A DNA stretch of 64,000 nt from Trichomonas vaginalis G3 (lineage: Eukaryota; Parabasalia; Trichomonadida; Trichomonadidae), in NCBI RefSeq assembly GCF_026262505.1, contig NC_067206.1, forward strand, positions 39,817,660 through 39,881,659. Reading direction: 5' to 3'. Below are positions 11,135 to 21,722 of the stretch, piece after piece. The notes below the pieces were generated by a model. That model did not search any database, was not told the DNA's origin, and worked only from the letters and a program-made list of their open reading frames with translations. Numbering within the stretch: the first letter of the stretch is position 1; each line of letters starts with the position of its first letter. A program made the position numbers and the translations under genes.

Positions 11135-11527
11135 TTATTGTTTTCTAGTTGAATTTTGTAATTGTTCTAAAATTTGTTCAGCTTCAGCAATTTCTGCTTT
11201 AAGTTGTTGAACTTCTATCTCAGATATGGCTGCAGTTCTGGTAAGTGTTTCCACTCTTTGCCTGAGTATTTTATTTTCAGTTACAACAGGATTTGTTGTG
11301 GTTGGAACAGCTTCTGGATTTGTTTCATCAACCCACTTGCCATTGTTGGAAAATTCTATTTCGTTTCTGTTAAGCCTGATAGTAAATCCGGTTTCATCAG
11401 GTGCAACTCTTCCTCGAGGAAATGCTCCAGTTAATGCTTTTTTCTTCCAGCAATACTGGCGGAGTTCTGGAAGTGTTGGATGCTCTTTTGCGCAATTTAA
11501 AACATTTGCTTGATCATCATAATTCAT
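11135..11527 (-). CDS. Hypothetical protein with C-terminal coiled coil
   Basis: 130 residues. The N-terminal half is a compact mixed region (LPELRQYCWKKKALTG, then FTIRLNRNEIEFSNNGKW). Residues 80-130 form a heptad-rich helix (ILRQRVETLTRTAAISEIEV) likely to dimerise. Codon use is ordinary for the host. I recognise no family. The gene starts just outside the inverted-repeat segment that begins at 11573, so that segment lies immediately upstream of it. Confidence 0.6.
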   Translation of the reverse strand: MNYDDQANVLNCAKEHPTLPELRQYCWKKKALTGAFPRGRVAPDETGFTIRLNRNEIEFSNNGKWVDETNPEAVPTTTNPVVTENKILRQRVETLTRTAAISEIEVQQLKAEIAEAEQILEQLQNSTRKQ

Positions 11528-11572
11528 ATCTAAAAAAAATTAAAAACTGACAAATTTTATAATAAACAAAAA

Positions 11573-13392
11573 AAAGGTAGTCCCACGAAGAATCTAAACG
11601 ACAGATTTCCAAATAAATAAGATAAATAGAATCAGTAGGTTCCAAATATGAATGATATGATCTTAGTTTGAAAAGTTACTAAAAGAATAAAAAGATTTGT
11701 GAATTACGTTTTAATTTCCATAATTTTTATCAATTAATTATCACGTTATGATTTACATATCAAATTTAATTTCAAATCTAAGTAAATATCAATATTCATT
11801 ATTTGTTATTCAAATTTAAGTATAATTAGAGCTTTTGAATAAAACCATAATATTCCCAGCTTACATGATTATAGTTTATTATGTAATATCCGGTTTATCA
11901 GGGAAATAATAGATTTGAATTCTTACTTTTGAGGATTTGACTGAAAATAGTATAATGATAATGGATCACTACAGAATTATTTTATATTCAATAAACCATT
12001 TTGCGTAAATGGTGGTTCTTATCATCTATCAAATTTCGTAAGAAGTCTCTTAAAAATCTTAGAGTTCTTCAAGAAACGATCATGTTCAAGATACATGTCG
12101 AGATGCTTTAATAAAATTAATCATAAATCGAAGCAAAACATCACATTTGTTAATAATTTCAAGTAATATATAAAATTCAAGATTATAATGTCTACTGAAT
12201 GCTAACAAAAACGAACAAAATCTCATCTCTTGACGAGAACATTAATATGATGCAGTTTTTTGTTTAGATCTAATATAAAAATGAATAAAAACTTTACTTT
12301 TACACTTTTCATTCAAGTATTTTACTAATATAGATCATGCTTTATCAATGCTTAGTACTATTCTTTTTAGAGTAAAGGATAATAAGAAAGATATTTGTGA
12401 TTTAAAATAATTTTTTAAAATTCACCTTTAACTCATCACTCTGAGAGATGTAAAAAGCATTCGCATTACTCATTCTGCTTAATTGATCAACTCAAAATTC
12501 CAAAAAAATTTCAAAAAATCAAAAATGTGATTTTTCTCTTGAAAAAATTAATTTTCAAAAAAATTTGGAAAATCAAAGTATTGTATAATTAATCAAATCA
12601 TCAAATGGAATCGTTTTTACTCATAAAAAACATCTCATTTTTGATTTGGATATCATATTTATTAAAAACTCATTCTATAGTTGATGCAATGTCATGATTG
12701 CTGTTGAAAATATTATTTCCATAACAAAATTCTTATTTTAAGATAGTAAAATAATAAAGTTTTTATTTCAACAACAACAAGTAAATAGATGAATGGAAAC
12801 GTACTATATTCGCATAAATGTAGTAACTATCATCTATATTTGAGTTATGACTATTCCAATCAAAATGTATAAAATTGAAATCAGAAATATCAAACAATTA
12901 TATTCGGTACTGTGCATTCATTATAGAGGTCATCGTAATTTATAAGTAATTTATATCTAAAAGCCGACTTTTTTTTTCTTATTGCAATAATTTTCTCAAA
13001 TTTTAGTAACTTTTTCTATATTCAAGTTATTTGAATATGTATCATGAGCGACGTAAGAACTCAAAATTACGAGGAATTCTGTCGTTGCATTTTCGAGATG
13101 TAAAATTTCGATTTTTAATATGGGGATTTGGCAGGTGCAATCTTGATGTTATCTCCATGTAGAAGTACTATTGCAATATAATTAAAATTAACGAAGTTGA
13201 TTTTAAATTGCATAATGCTGGGGAATAACTGACAATACAACTAAGTATACTATATAAGATAGTTGCTAATTGGAGTAATAAATTAGGCTCCACCAATCAT
13301 TTCTTTCATCTCTGCCATAACGAGCAGAAAAGAAGCGAACAGTAACCCTAGGAAAAAAGAAGAAGGGTGTCACTTTTCGTGGGACTACCTTT
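11573..13392. mobile_element. Candidate decayed DNA transposon bounded by 17-bp inverted repeats
   Basis: The sequence AAAGGTAGTCCCACGAA at 11573-11589 recurs as a perfect reverse complement at 13376-13392. Between them lie 1.8 kb of AT-rich DNA with no open frame of note. The right repeat is flanked by TTTACAA and continues inward as AAAGTGACACCC when read from the outside. The GTCCCA core and overall size recall mariner/Tc1 ends, for example the Tvmar family of trichomonads, but no transposase coding or clean TA duplication is visible. It is probably an old or non-autonomous copy. Confidence 0.5.
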
Positions 13393-13440
13393 ACAAAAAA
13401 TATTATCATAATAATCATAAATAATCATTAGTATGATAAT

Positions 13441-13500
13441 TACACTTTCATTCCATTTTTAACAGGCTTCACGCCTGTATAAAAACGCAATAAAAGTGTA
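13441..13500. repeat. Nested inverted repeat (possible stem-loop) at the 3' end of the Pmp-like gene
   Basis: An outer pair, TACACTTT (13441-13448) and AAAGTGTA (13493-13500), encloses an inner perfect stem, ACAGGC (13462-13467) and GCCTGT (13473-13478), with a five-base TTCAC loop. It sits 4 bp beyond the stop of the minus-strand gene remnant at 13505. It could be a transcript 3'-end structure or the scar of a small element. Confidence 0.45.
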
Positions 13501-13504
13501 AATT

Positions 13505-14617
13505 TCAACTCATTGAGCTATATCCTAGCAGTGCTACTAATCCCACATGGCGTTTTCCCTTCCTATCATCATGCGTGATATTAGCTTTCTCCCTTGGAGG
13601 GTTATTGCTATTATCATTGTCGGGATTATTAAAATCATCCCATTCATCATAATTTGGTATTTTGAAATGTAGTGGCGAATTAGGAGGATTACCTATGGAA
13701 ATGTCACCGATCATTGACACTCCACCTTCATCAATATAAGCTCCAAGAATTCTTATATCGCCGGAATAAGTTGTCACTCCTTTTCCGTGTATAGTGCACG
13801 CCAAAAGTCCAGTATACAAACCGATTGTTTGATTGAAACAATAATATGTAATATTATGGTTATCAAAAATATAAAAATTCTGAATTAAAAGAACCGAATA
13901 TTGAATCGAAAACATAATTGTTTGTTCAGCATCTGATATAAATGTATTATTGTTGACAACAAATGCATAAAATCCTGTTGATTGTCCTAATACGCTTTGA
14001 ACTCCGCCATCGATATTATTTTCTATATATGTATAGTTTACCCAAAAGTCTCTGCTTCCTTGTGTTCTAAGAAATCAATCTTTTTTGCAATGATTATTAG
14101 AAAAATTCAAATAATTGAAAAAAAGGAAACCAAATTTCAAAAAAAGTGTTGACTTTCCATCTGTTGTTTGGTCTGCATTATGAATAATTGTGGAAAATAA
14201 GAAACAATTGATACTATCACTTGAATCTTTGCATACGTTATAAGCTATAGTTCCTTCTTTATTTGATCCGAACATATTGGAATTTGCTATATGGCATTTA
14301 CTAAATACAATACTATCGCCGTAGAAGTAAATGGATCCACCTTGAACGTTATCTGAGGAAGAACAATCGACAATTGAAGTTGATTCAAATAGAATTATTG
14401 GCTTATCCTTATATGATATATATGCAGCTCGATTTTTTAATTGTGAAAAGGATGAATCTGAAATGTAATAATTTTTTCCATCTGTCTTCGAAAACAATGA
14501 GTTTGGACTTTTTATTTCGAGATATGTGACTGATGGATTATAATAATTATCCCATTCATAGTTTAATCTTAAAATAGTAAAAGAGTGCATGAAATAATAT
14601 GATTTATTGAAATACAT
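13505..14617 (-). pseudogene. Pmp-like beta-helix protein with one in-frame TGA
   Basis: 371 codons in one continuous minus-strand frame, broken only by a single TGA at 14075-14077. Before it come beta-helix-type repeats (GGSIYFYGDSIVFSKC), and after it the similarity continues with no frame change (a GGVQSVLGQSTGFYAF stretch, then Asn/Pro-rich sequence). No signal peptide or membrane span is present. Compared with the family, which usually ends in a span and short tail, it is truncated at both ends. It is most likely a pseudogene. Stop-codon readthrough or a sequencing error are the alternatives. Confidence 0.6.
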
Positions 14618-15115
14618 GGTGGCATTTCAAATTTTTTGAATGATACTATTACGATAGGATTTTAAAAAAAATCAAATATTATTATTAGCATACTTCTTAT
14701 CAATTATTTCTGATCATAATCCTTTCAATTTTATTTGAATTATGTGTCAAATTTGATCCACCTACAATAATAATAATTTATAAAAAGAAAATGGTTTAAA
14801 AGTTAACCATATTTCATTGATAAATCTTTTGCATAAAATTTACATTCAATTAAAAACCAATTGGCATTCAATTGTATAAACTTATGTAAAATTTATTATG
14901 ATTTAATCATTAATCAATGATAAATAATTTTGTGACTTTTTATATAAAAATGTCTCATAATTGAATTTTGCTGACTAATGTCTTTTTCTACATGTTTAGT
15001 TATGATCAATAAATGTATTCTCCAAATTAAGAGTAAATATCAGTTCTGTACTTTTGAAAGATCCATAAATTATTAAAATTGCTAAATCACATGACGATAT
15101 TTCTTTCAATATTCA
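14618..15115. other. Intergenic, AT-rich, nothing recognised
   Basis: Very AT-rich with short direct repeats of ATAATTTA type. No gene, RNA or bounded repeat is seen. Confidence 0.5.
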
Positions 15116-16128
15116 TTATATACATGGCACGATGGGCGCTACTTTTTTGGCGCCAGCGGCGCCGCCCACGCCTCTGGTGGCTCCCACTGGTGGGGAGGAG
15201 ACGATAGAAAAAGATATAAATTTTACTAAAAAACTTGAATTTTGGAAATTCTTTTGATTTTTTTGAATGATTTACGAAGAGATTGAACACATTTTGTACT
15301 ATGAAATATCGTTATTAATAAATTTACTTCTTAAACATCTATTCAAATCGCAATTTTGAATATTTTTATGATTTTTTTTGACCCGTTCACTTGCGCCCGC
15401 GCCCACTGGGAGGGGCGCTTGTAAAGTATTCAAAAATCAATGTAAACATTTCAATTTTTGCTCCCACCTCCCATTGGGAGGGGGGCATATATCTTGTAGC
15501 GTTCAAGTTCAAGTGATGAAAGTGCATAAGAAAGCTCCTTAATCATACCGATAGAAACAGCATTAGGGGCGCCAAATGGCGCTCGGTGATGTTTCCCATA
15601 AAAGCTTAATTTCAGGTATCCATAATCATAACCTGTCAGACGCAATAATTCATTAGCACACAATCATCGTTTCTCAATCAAGAAACGAAACGCACGATTG
15701 ATTATGCTGGCCATTAAATTTTCATATCAAATAATTTACTACTTCAAGAAAAATTAAAGACTATCATCAACCAAAGCTTAAAATTCTCAGTGTTTACAAC
15801 TCTCATACTTCGAATATGCATATTTCCAAAATAGCATGAAAATTTTTTTCATTTGAGCTCATTTTCTTTTGTTCTATTAACTAATACATGCAGTACAAGC
15901 TTGTTATACGTATACTTAATAAGTAAGGTCTTAAGGGAAATAATAAAAAAGAATTTTGCTATTAATTATATTAAACAATATTTATTTGTAATTTCGTGAT
16001 AATTATATTTCTTATTACAAAGTAAAGGTATTTGATATAATGTTTGCCTTACAAAAATGTTTCCTTTGTCTTGCCACCATAGGTATTCTATTTTGTCACT
16101 TTTTGCGCCCGCCGTGCCATGTATAATT
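15116..16128. mobile_element. Candidate 1-kb non-autonomous element with GC-rich inverted ends
   Basis: TATACATGGCACGATGGGCGC near 15119-15139 is mirrored by the near-perfect reverse complement GCGCCCGCCGTGCCATG plus TATA at 16105-16125. The interior is AT-rich but studded with GC-rich, partly self-complementary patches (near 15150-15200, 15386-15420, 15468-15490 and 15566-15585) quite unlike the flanks. One open frame (15451-15663, minus, 70 codons) has a protein-like composition but no known motif. The structure fits a MITE-like or deleted DNA transposon with TA or TATA target flanks. No transposase is seen. Confidence 0.45.
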
Positions 16129-17144
16129 CATTATTTTATCTATTATGGTTTAAAAAAAATCCTTAGACGAATAACAAATTTTGAAACTCCTCAAATAATC
16201 ATATTTGACTTATTGTTATCGATTTATTGGAATCGAAAAGTAGATATTTCGAAGATTTTCATTCAAACAACGTAAAAATTTAAAATTTAAGATGCAGAGA
16301 TGGACAGCTAATAGAATGATGTAATTTAGAAGTGTACTTTAGCAAGAAAATGCTAACCTTTAGATCAGTTTTCTGAAAAGAACTAAATCTGATGAAATAA
16401 ATTTTTTTGCTCTTACAGAGGATAATTAATTACTCGGTGTTGCATTCTTGTGATAATAAATGAATAACAGAAACTTGTAACTAGAAAAAAGGAAAATAAA
16501 AATGATGAATTTAAAAAATTCGTTGCATGGTCACTAATTTTATATCTAAGATACCAAAGTCTGGATAAATAGACCAAAATTGTGTGCTTTATTGGATTGA
16601 AAACACAAAAAACAATGCATCGTATTTTTATGTTCCCAGGAATACGATTCTTGATATTTTGGTAATATTAGATGATAAATGATGGGCTAAAATAGCATAG
16701 TTTTAAAAGTATTCAAACTGATATTAAGCATTTCTCCAAAAACTCATCAAATTTATTGGCTGAACAAAATGACGATATAAATTTGATCGAATATCCACTA
16801 TCTCTCATTTAATATTAATATATAAATCCTGAATTATTGAATGCGATAACTTGTTATCCTACTTTTGAGTTCAAGTTTACGGTTTTCAAAAACCGCTACA
16901 TGATATCACTTCACCTGTACCAACTCAAATTAATCAAATAATAAGAAAATCTCCACATTGTGATGTGAAGTGAAGTCAATCATTGTTCTCCTCACAAAAT
17001 TCAAAGGTACCCCATTTATTGGCAAAATATAATAATCATATAATGTGATGGAAAATCTATATCTTTTATATTCGATGAAAATTTAATCCAGAACAATTTT
17101 ACACATTTTTCATCGTTCTATCGGTTTTTTGACATTTCAAAATA
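16129..17144. other. Intergenic upstream of the aminotransferase gene
   Basis: AT-rich, without a credible gene. The last 150 bases probably include the promoter of the aminotransferase gene; a TTTCATCGTTCT stretch (17107-17118) is a weak Inr-like candidate. An inverted pair AGCGGTTTTTG/CAAAAACCGC-type core occurs near 16880-16900 (CGGTTTTCAAAAACCG). Confidence 0.4.
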
Positions 17145-18164
17145 ATGCAACCAGAGAACATTGATTGGAAGACACTCGGCTTTGGCTACGTTCAGACAGA
17201 ATGGCGTTACATCGCTCATTGGAAGGACGGCAAGTGGGACGAAGGAAAGCTTGTTGACACCCCAATGCTTACAATCCACGAAGGATCTACAGCTCTCCAC
17301 TACGGTCAGGAATGCTTTGAAGGCCTCAAGGCATACCGCTGCAAGGATGGATCCATCAACCTCTTCCGCCCAGATCAGAACGCCCTCCGTATGCAGAAAT
17401 CCTGCACACGTCTCATGATGCCACACGTTTCCGTCGAAATGTTCATCGACGCTTGCAGGAAGGTCGTCAAGGCTAACGAAAAGTGGCTCGCCCCATACGG
17501 CACAGGCGCATCTCTCTATCTTCGCCCATTCATGATCGGTGTTGGTGCAAATCTTGGTGTTAAGCCAGCTCCAGAGTACATCTTCTCTGTCTTCTGCTCA
17601 CCAGTCGGCGCCTACTTCAAGGGCGGCCTCAAACCAACAAACTTCATCGTCACAACCTATGATCGCGCTGCTCCACAGGGCACAGGCGCTGCTAAGGTCG
17701 GTGGCAACTACGCTGCTTCCCTCCTCCCAGGTTTCGACGCCCACGACAAGAAGTATGGCGACTGCATCTATCTTGACCCAGCCACACACACATACATCGA
17801 AGAAGTCGGCTCCGCAAACTTCTTCGGCATCACAAAGGACAACAAGTTCATCACACCACTCTCCCCATCCATCCTTCCATCCATCACAAAGTACTCCCTC
17901 CTCCACCTCGCAAAGGAGAGACTCGGAATGGAGGCAATCGAAGGATCTATCCGCATCGACAGCTTAGACCAGTTCAAGGAGGCTGGCGCTTGCGGCACAG
18001 CTGCTGTTATCTCACCAATCGGCGGAATCAAGTACGGCGACAAGTTCCACGTCTTCTTCTCTGAGACAGAAGTCGGACCAATCACACAGAAGCTCTACAA
18101 CGAACTCGTCGGAATCCAGTACGGTGATATCCCAGCTCCAGAAGGCTGGATCGTCAAGGTCTAA
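17145..18164 (+). CDS. Branched-chain amino acid aminotransferase
   Basis: 339 residues, a class IV PLP-dependent aminotransferase that interconverts Leu, Ile and Val with their 2-oxo acids using 2-oxoglutarate/glutamate. The signatures are in order: [11 protein letters not shown] near residue 50, a YLRPF substrate-site segment near 125, the PLP-binding Lys184 in [10 protein letters not shown], the [10 protein letters not shown] block after residue 220, and [11 protein letters not shown] near 285. The length fits the eukaryotic/BCAT1 type. No targeting presequence is obvious, so a cytosolic enzyme is likely. Codons are GC-richer than the surroundings (many C-ending), as expected for a well-expressed trichomonad gene. 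The start at [14 protein letters not shown] gives the standard N terminus. Confidence 0.95.
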   Translation: MQPENIDWKTLGFGYVQTEWRYIAHWKDGKWDEGKLVDTPMLTIHEGSTALHYGQECFEGLKAYRCKDGSINLFRPDQNALRMQKSCTRLMMPHVSVEMFIDACRKVVKANEKWLAPYGTGASLYLRPFMIGVGANLGVKPAPEYIFSVFCSPVGAYFKGGLKPTNFIVTTYDRAAPQGTGAAKVGGNYAASLLPGFDAHDKKYGDCIYLDPATHTYIEEVGSANFFGITKDNKFITPLSPSILPSITKYSLLHLAKERLGMEAIEGSIRIDSLDQFKEAGACGTAAVISPIGGIKYGDKFHVFFSETEVGPITQKLYNELVGIQYGDIPAPEGWIVKV

Positions 18165-18382
18165 ATTTGTCCTTGCAACTCTCGGATCTTAAATAGTGCA
18201 ATTGAGTAAAAAATTTAGATTGAATGATATTCGGACACTATTTTTATTTTTTATCAAATATTTTTTTAACAAATTCAATATTTAGATTAATAAACTCTTT
18301 TAACATCAATGATTTTTGCTTGGATTTGTTAGATTTTTAGAATTTGTTTTTATTTTTTTATATTTGAATTTTTATTATCGGA

Positions 18383-19480
18383 ATGAGTAAAGCAAAGTCA
18401 ATTCAAAATTCAGCCAAAAATGATCAAGCAAGTATCCTGAAGACTACGAATCAACGATTTGATATCATCTCAAATAAAATAGAGAAATTATTAAATAATC
18501 CAAAGTTAAATCAACAATATAAATCACAATTACTTGCACAATTATCCAAGACTAAGCAATTAAAGATAAATGCGGAAGAAAAAATCAAAGAAAACAATAC
18601 AAATTCCACTGATTACGTTAATAATTCTATTGACTCTTTAAAGAATAGTAATGATTTCGATAAAAATCAACCAAATAGTTATGATGATGCTACTTCTGAT
18701 GAAAAATTTGAATCAATGAGCTCACCATTTGAATATGAAACGAAACAGCAAATACAACCTGAACAAAATGTTAATAAAACTACTATAGATGAAATAACTA
18801 ACCAAGTTTTCCAATTACAATCAAAGATTGACATTATTAAATCTCAAAATGATCAATTGAAGCTACAAATTCTAGATGAAAAGGAAAAATCCGAGAAATT
18901 AGAAAAAGAAAACCAAAATCTTAACGAACTGAATGATAATTTCAGATATCTTAATGAAAATCTTCAAACTCAAGTTCAAGAATTGAATGAGCGTTTGAAA
19001 GCATCAGCGATAGCTGTGGAAACTTCAATAGATACTAGTTCTTACGACAAACAAATTAAAAAGCTGCAAGAAGAGAATGATCAGCTCAAAATGCAACTAC
19101 AAGCAAGTCAAGAGCAGATAAAGCAGTTTTCTCAGAATTCGCAGAACTTGGAGTCACTTTTTATCCAAGTAAAAAAGAAATCAGAAATAATTGCAAAGAA
19201 GAATGTTCATTTGAAGAAAATGCTTTCAGAGTCACAGTCTATGCTTGAAAATAACTCTAAATTTAATGAAATTGAGAACAAAGTTAAAGAATTAGAAAAT
19301 GATAACTCAAAATTGAAAGAAGAGAATGCCACATTGCGATCTCAGTTAGGACTTGATGAAAGTAAAAATGAGAGAAAGAAACTAGAGTTAATTGAGAGTT
19401 TAATTGAAACATCAAAGTCAATGATTGATAGTGATGATATTAGCTTTTCTGATGAAGAAGGAAACCAATCTAATGTATAA
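18383..19480 (+). CDS. Coiled-coil protein
   Basis: 365 residues. After a basic N terminus (1-75) and an acidic, Asn/Ser-rich linker (75-135), residues 135-345 are almost continuous heptad-rich helix (LKLQILDEKEKSEKLEKEN and similar), then a short acidic tail. There is no enzymatic motif or targeting signal. It is AT-rich compared with the aminotransferase upstream, suggesting modest expression. Possible roles are cytoskeletal, Golgi or centrosomal scaffolding, but nothing distinguishes them. Confidence 0.7.
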   Translation: MSKAKSIQNSAKNDQASILKTTNQRFDIISNKIEKLLNNPKLNQQYKSQLLAQLSKTKQLKINAEEKIKENNTNSTDYVNNSIDSLKNSNDFDKNQPNSYDDATSDEKFESMSSPFEYETKQQIQPEQNVNKTTIDEITNQVFQLQSKIDIIKSQNDQLKLQILDEKEKSEKLEKENQNLNELNDNFRYLNENLQTQVQELNERLKASAIAVETSIDTSSYDKQIKKLQEENDQLKMQLQASQEQIKQFSQNSQNLESLFIQVKKKSEIIAKKNVHLKKMLSESQSMLENNSKFNEIENKVKELENDNSKLKEENATLRSQLGLDESKNERKKLELIESLIETSKSMIDSDDISFSDEEGNQSNV

Positions 19481-19887
19481 TTGTTTTGTTTTTTTACTAA
19501 ACTATTCTTGTTTATATTAGCAATTCAATAGATTTTTCTATAAACAGTGTGATAAGATGGATTACCATAGAAATTGATATGTTCTGTAAGAATGAATATT
19601 ATGATTCTATAATAATTCTAGTATTTGCCAACAATTTAAAGATTCCAAACATTTCATGATGGATTCTGTTCTTTTGAATAAGATATTTGGTGAAAACATG
19701 ATGAGTTATTTATATTAAGGCTTCTAATTTGTAATATATAATGAAATTTTTGATAAATCAAATTAATTTTGCAGCATAAAGGGTAGTTTAGGCTGAAAAT
19801 AATTTTTATTCAATGAAATCTGCTCAATGCATTATTTTCTCAACAAAATCTAGATCTTGTCTTTTCCCTCAAAATCAAAATCTCCTA

Positions 19888-21318
19888 ATGACACGCGTTA
19901 TTGCAACAACTGTCAATGGAATTAAAACATTTCACATCACAGCAGAAAAAGCAACACCAGATTACTACGGCCAGCGTGCGAATAGAAAAATTGGTACACA
20001 TGCATCACTGAAAAATAAAGTCGAACTTATTGCTGAATTTGAATTTTCAGGAAGTTCAAGAAATATCGATGTTACATCAGATGGCATGACTCTTGCCGTT
20101 TCTGGAGAGTATCCACCCGTTATAAAAATCTTCGATCTTGTAGATTTATCACAAGTTACATTATATTCACTTAAAGGAATGCCTTCTCATTTTCAATTCT
20201 TATCAGACGATTGGGCCAAGCTAGTTTCATTAAGACCAGACCGAAAATTAGATTTCTATAACAAAGGTGGTGATCTCTTTTCAGTGCCATTACCATTCCG
20301 CTGCCGTCACTTCGCATATGCAAAGCCTACAGCCAACCTATTTCTTGCATCAGAAGAATCTCAATTACTTCGTTTGAATTTAGAACTTGGCCAGTTCATA
20401 GAATCAGTCCACACTGGTCCCAAAGTTGCTAACAAAGTATGTATTTCCGAAGAATACCAAATTATCTGCGCTGGTTTCGAAACTGGCGAAATAGAATTTT
20501 ATGATCCACGTGATGCATCTCGTGCTGCCGTTGCATCAGTTGACCTTGGCTCAGAGATTACCCAGCTTGCCTTCGACAAGTCCGGACTGAAGCTTGCCGT
20601 TGGTTTAGCTAACGGAACAGTTCCATTGATGGACATCCGTAATTCTAACCCTGTTTTCACTTACTCCCACAGAAACAACAGTCCGATCAACACAGTCTGC
20701 TTCCATCCATCTGGAAAACTCCTCTCCTCCGACAAAAGAGGCTGCAGAATCTACGATGTCGACACAGGAAACTTCTTCACTTCCTTCGAGACAAAAGCAG
20801 CTCTCAACCAAATCTGTCCTTACCAGAACAGTGGCCTTATCTTCGGCACAGTCGAGACAGAGCGTGTTCAGGTCATGCTCATCCCAGAGCTTGGCCCCGC
20901 ACCTCGCTGGGCATCATTCCTCGACAACGTCATCACTGATGTCGAAGAAGAAAAAGAGAATGGAACGGAAATTTTCCAGGACATGAAATTCATCACAAGA
21001 GAGGAAATAGAGAAGTTCGACATGCACCACCTCATCAAGTCAAGCGTGTTGAAGCCTTACATGCACGGTTTCTTCATCCCAAGAGAACTCTACAGACTCA
21101 TCACAGATAAATCTGGAGGAGCAACAGACGGAGACTACCAGAAGTGGGTCAAGAACATCAGAACAATCAGGGACGAACAGAAGCAGCAGACAAAGATAGC
21201 TCCAGAAAGGAAGCAGAAGAAGAGAGACCAGGGAGACTTGGAGATCACGGACTACGACAGCAAGAGACAGGCAAAGAAGAAGAAATTGGCTCAACAGGAT
21301 CCTTATTACAAAGAATAG
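19888..21318 (+). CDS. WD40 ribosome biogenesis factor, NOL10/Enp2 type
   Basis: About 476 residues from the ATG at 19888; an upstream in-frame ATG at 19813 would add 25 unmatched residues. The N-terminal layout matches human NOL10 and yeast Enp2: a VNGIKTFHITAEK opening, a KKVELI-type DFE/EFEF segment, SDGMTLAVSG.YPP.IKIFD, FLSDDWAKLVSL.PDRKLDF, then LFLASEESQLLRLNLELGQF and a FETGEIEFYDPRD blade. A C-terminal Lys/Arg-rich region (from about residue 430, ending AKKKKLAQQDPYYKE) fits the nucleolar family. Enp2 is a component of the small-subunit processome acting in 18S rRNA maturation. Codon use shifts to GC-rich in the second half, as in other trichomonad housekeeping genes. Confidence 0.88.
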   Translation: MTRVIATTVNGIKTFHITAEKATPDYYGQRANRKIGTHASLKNKVELIAEFEFSGSSRNIDVTSDGMTLAVSGEYPPVIKIFDLVDLSQVTLYSLKGMPSHFQFLSDDWAKLVSLRPDRKLDFYNKGGDLFSVPLPFRCRHFAYAKPTANLFLASEESQLLRLNLELGQFIESVHTGPKVANKVCISEEYQIICAGFETGEIEFYDPRDASRAAVASVDLGSEITQLAFDKSGLKLAVGLANGTVPLMDIRNSNPVFTYSHRNNSPINTVCFHPSGKLLSSDKRGCRIYDVDTGNFFTSFETKAALNQICPYQNSGLIFGTVETERVQVMLIPELGPAPRWASFLDNVITDVEEEKENGTEIFQDMKFITREEIEKFDMHHLIKSSVLKPYMHGFFIPRELYRLITDKSGGATDGDYQKWVKNIRTIRDEQKQQTKIAPERKQKKRDQGDLEITDYDSKRQAKKKKLAQQDPYYKE

Positions 21319-21722
21319 AGATAGTAATTAATAGAGGTAAAGAATTTTTTTATATATTTTTTGATTTATAAGAGCAGAATATTTTTCCCATAATAATGTT
21401 TTTAAGTTAGATTTTACTATAAATATAGTTTCAAGCAGGGCATAATGATATTAAAATGGAGAAAGAATATCAAATATAATTTTATTAATTAGTCTTAACT
21501 AAGGATGATGGGGCTATTTCTTGTAAATTTAGTTGGATATTTAGAGGCCCCTTAGAAGAATTTATTTCATTTTCAGATGGAAAAATTATTTTGTAAAAAA
21601 TCATGATTTAAAGTTAGCCTATGTAAAAACCATTTGTGTATTAATGTATAACTGTAAATAGACTTTTATAAAATGAATAACTAAAGTAAAAAATAAATAT
21701 ATTTTGAGGATATTGAACAAAT
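21319..21722. other. Intergenic between convergent genes
   Basis: AT-rich spacer between the ends of the NOL10-like and Rab genes. It contains AATAAATA-type sequences that could serve in 3'-end formation, but nothing more specific. Confidence 0.4.

Noticed and set aside
12480-12600. Poly-A/T-rich hairpin potential in the 11.6-13.4 kb segment
   Set aside because: Pairing is between A and T runs expected from base composition alone.
16057-16275. 72-codon plus-strand frame crossing the right end of the 15-16 kb segment
   Set aside because: Crosses the inverted-repeat boundary; composition is random AT-rich.
17598-18085. Minus-strand frames over the aminotransferase gene
   Set aside because: Antisense shadows of a GC-biased coding sequence with a well-supported product.
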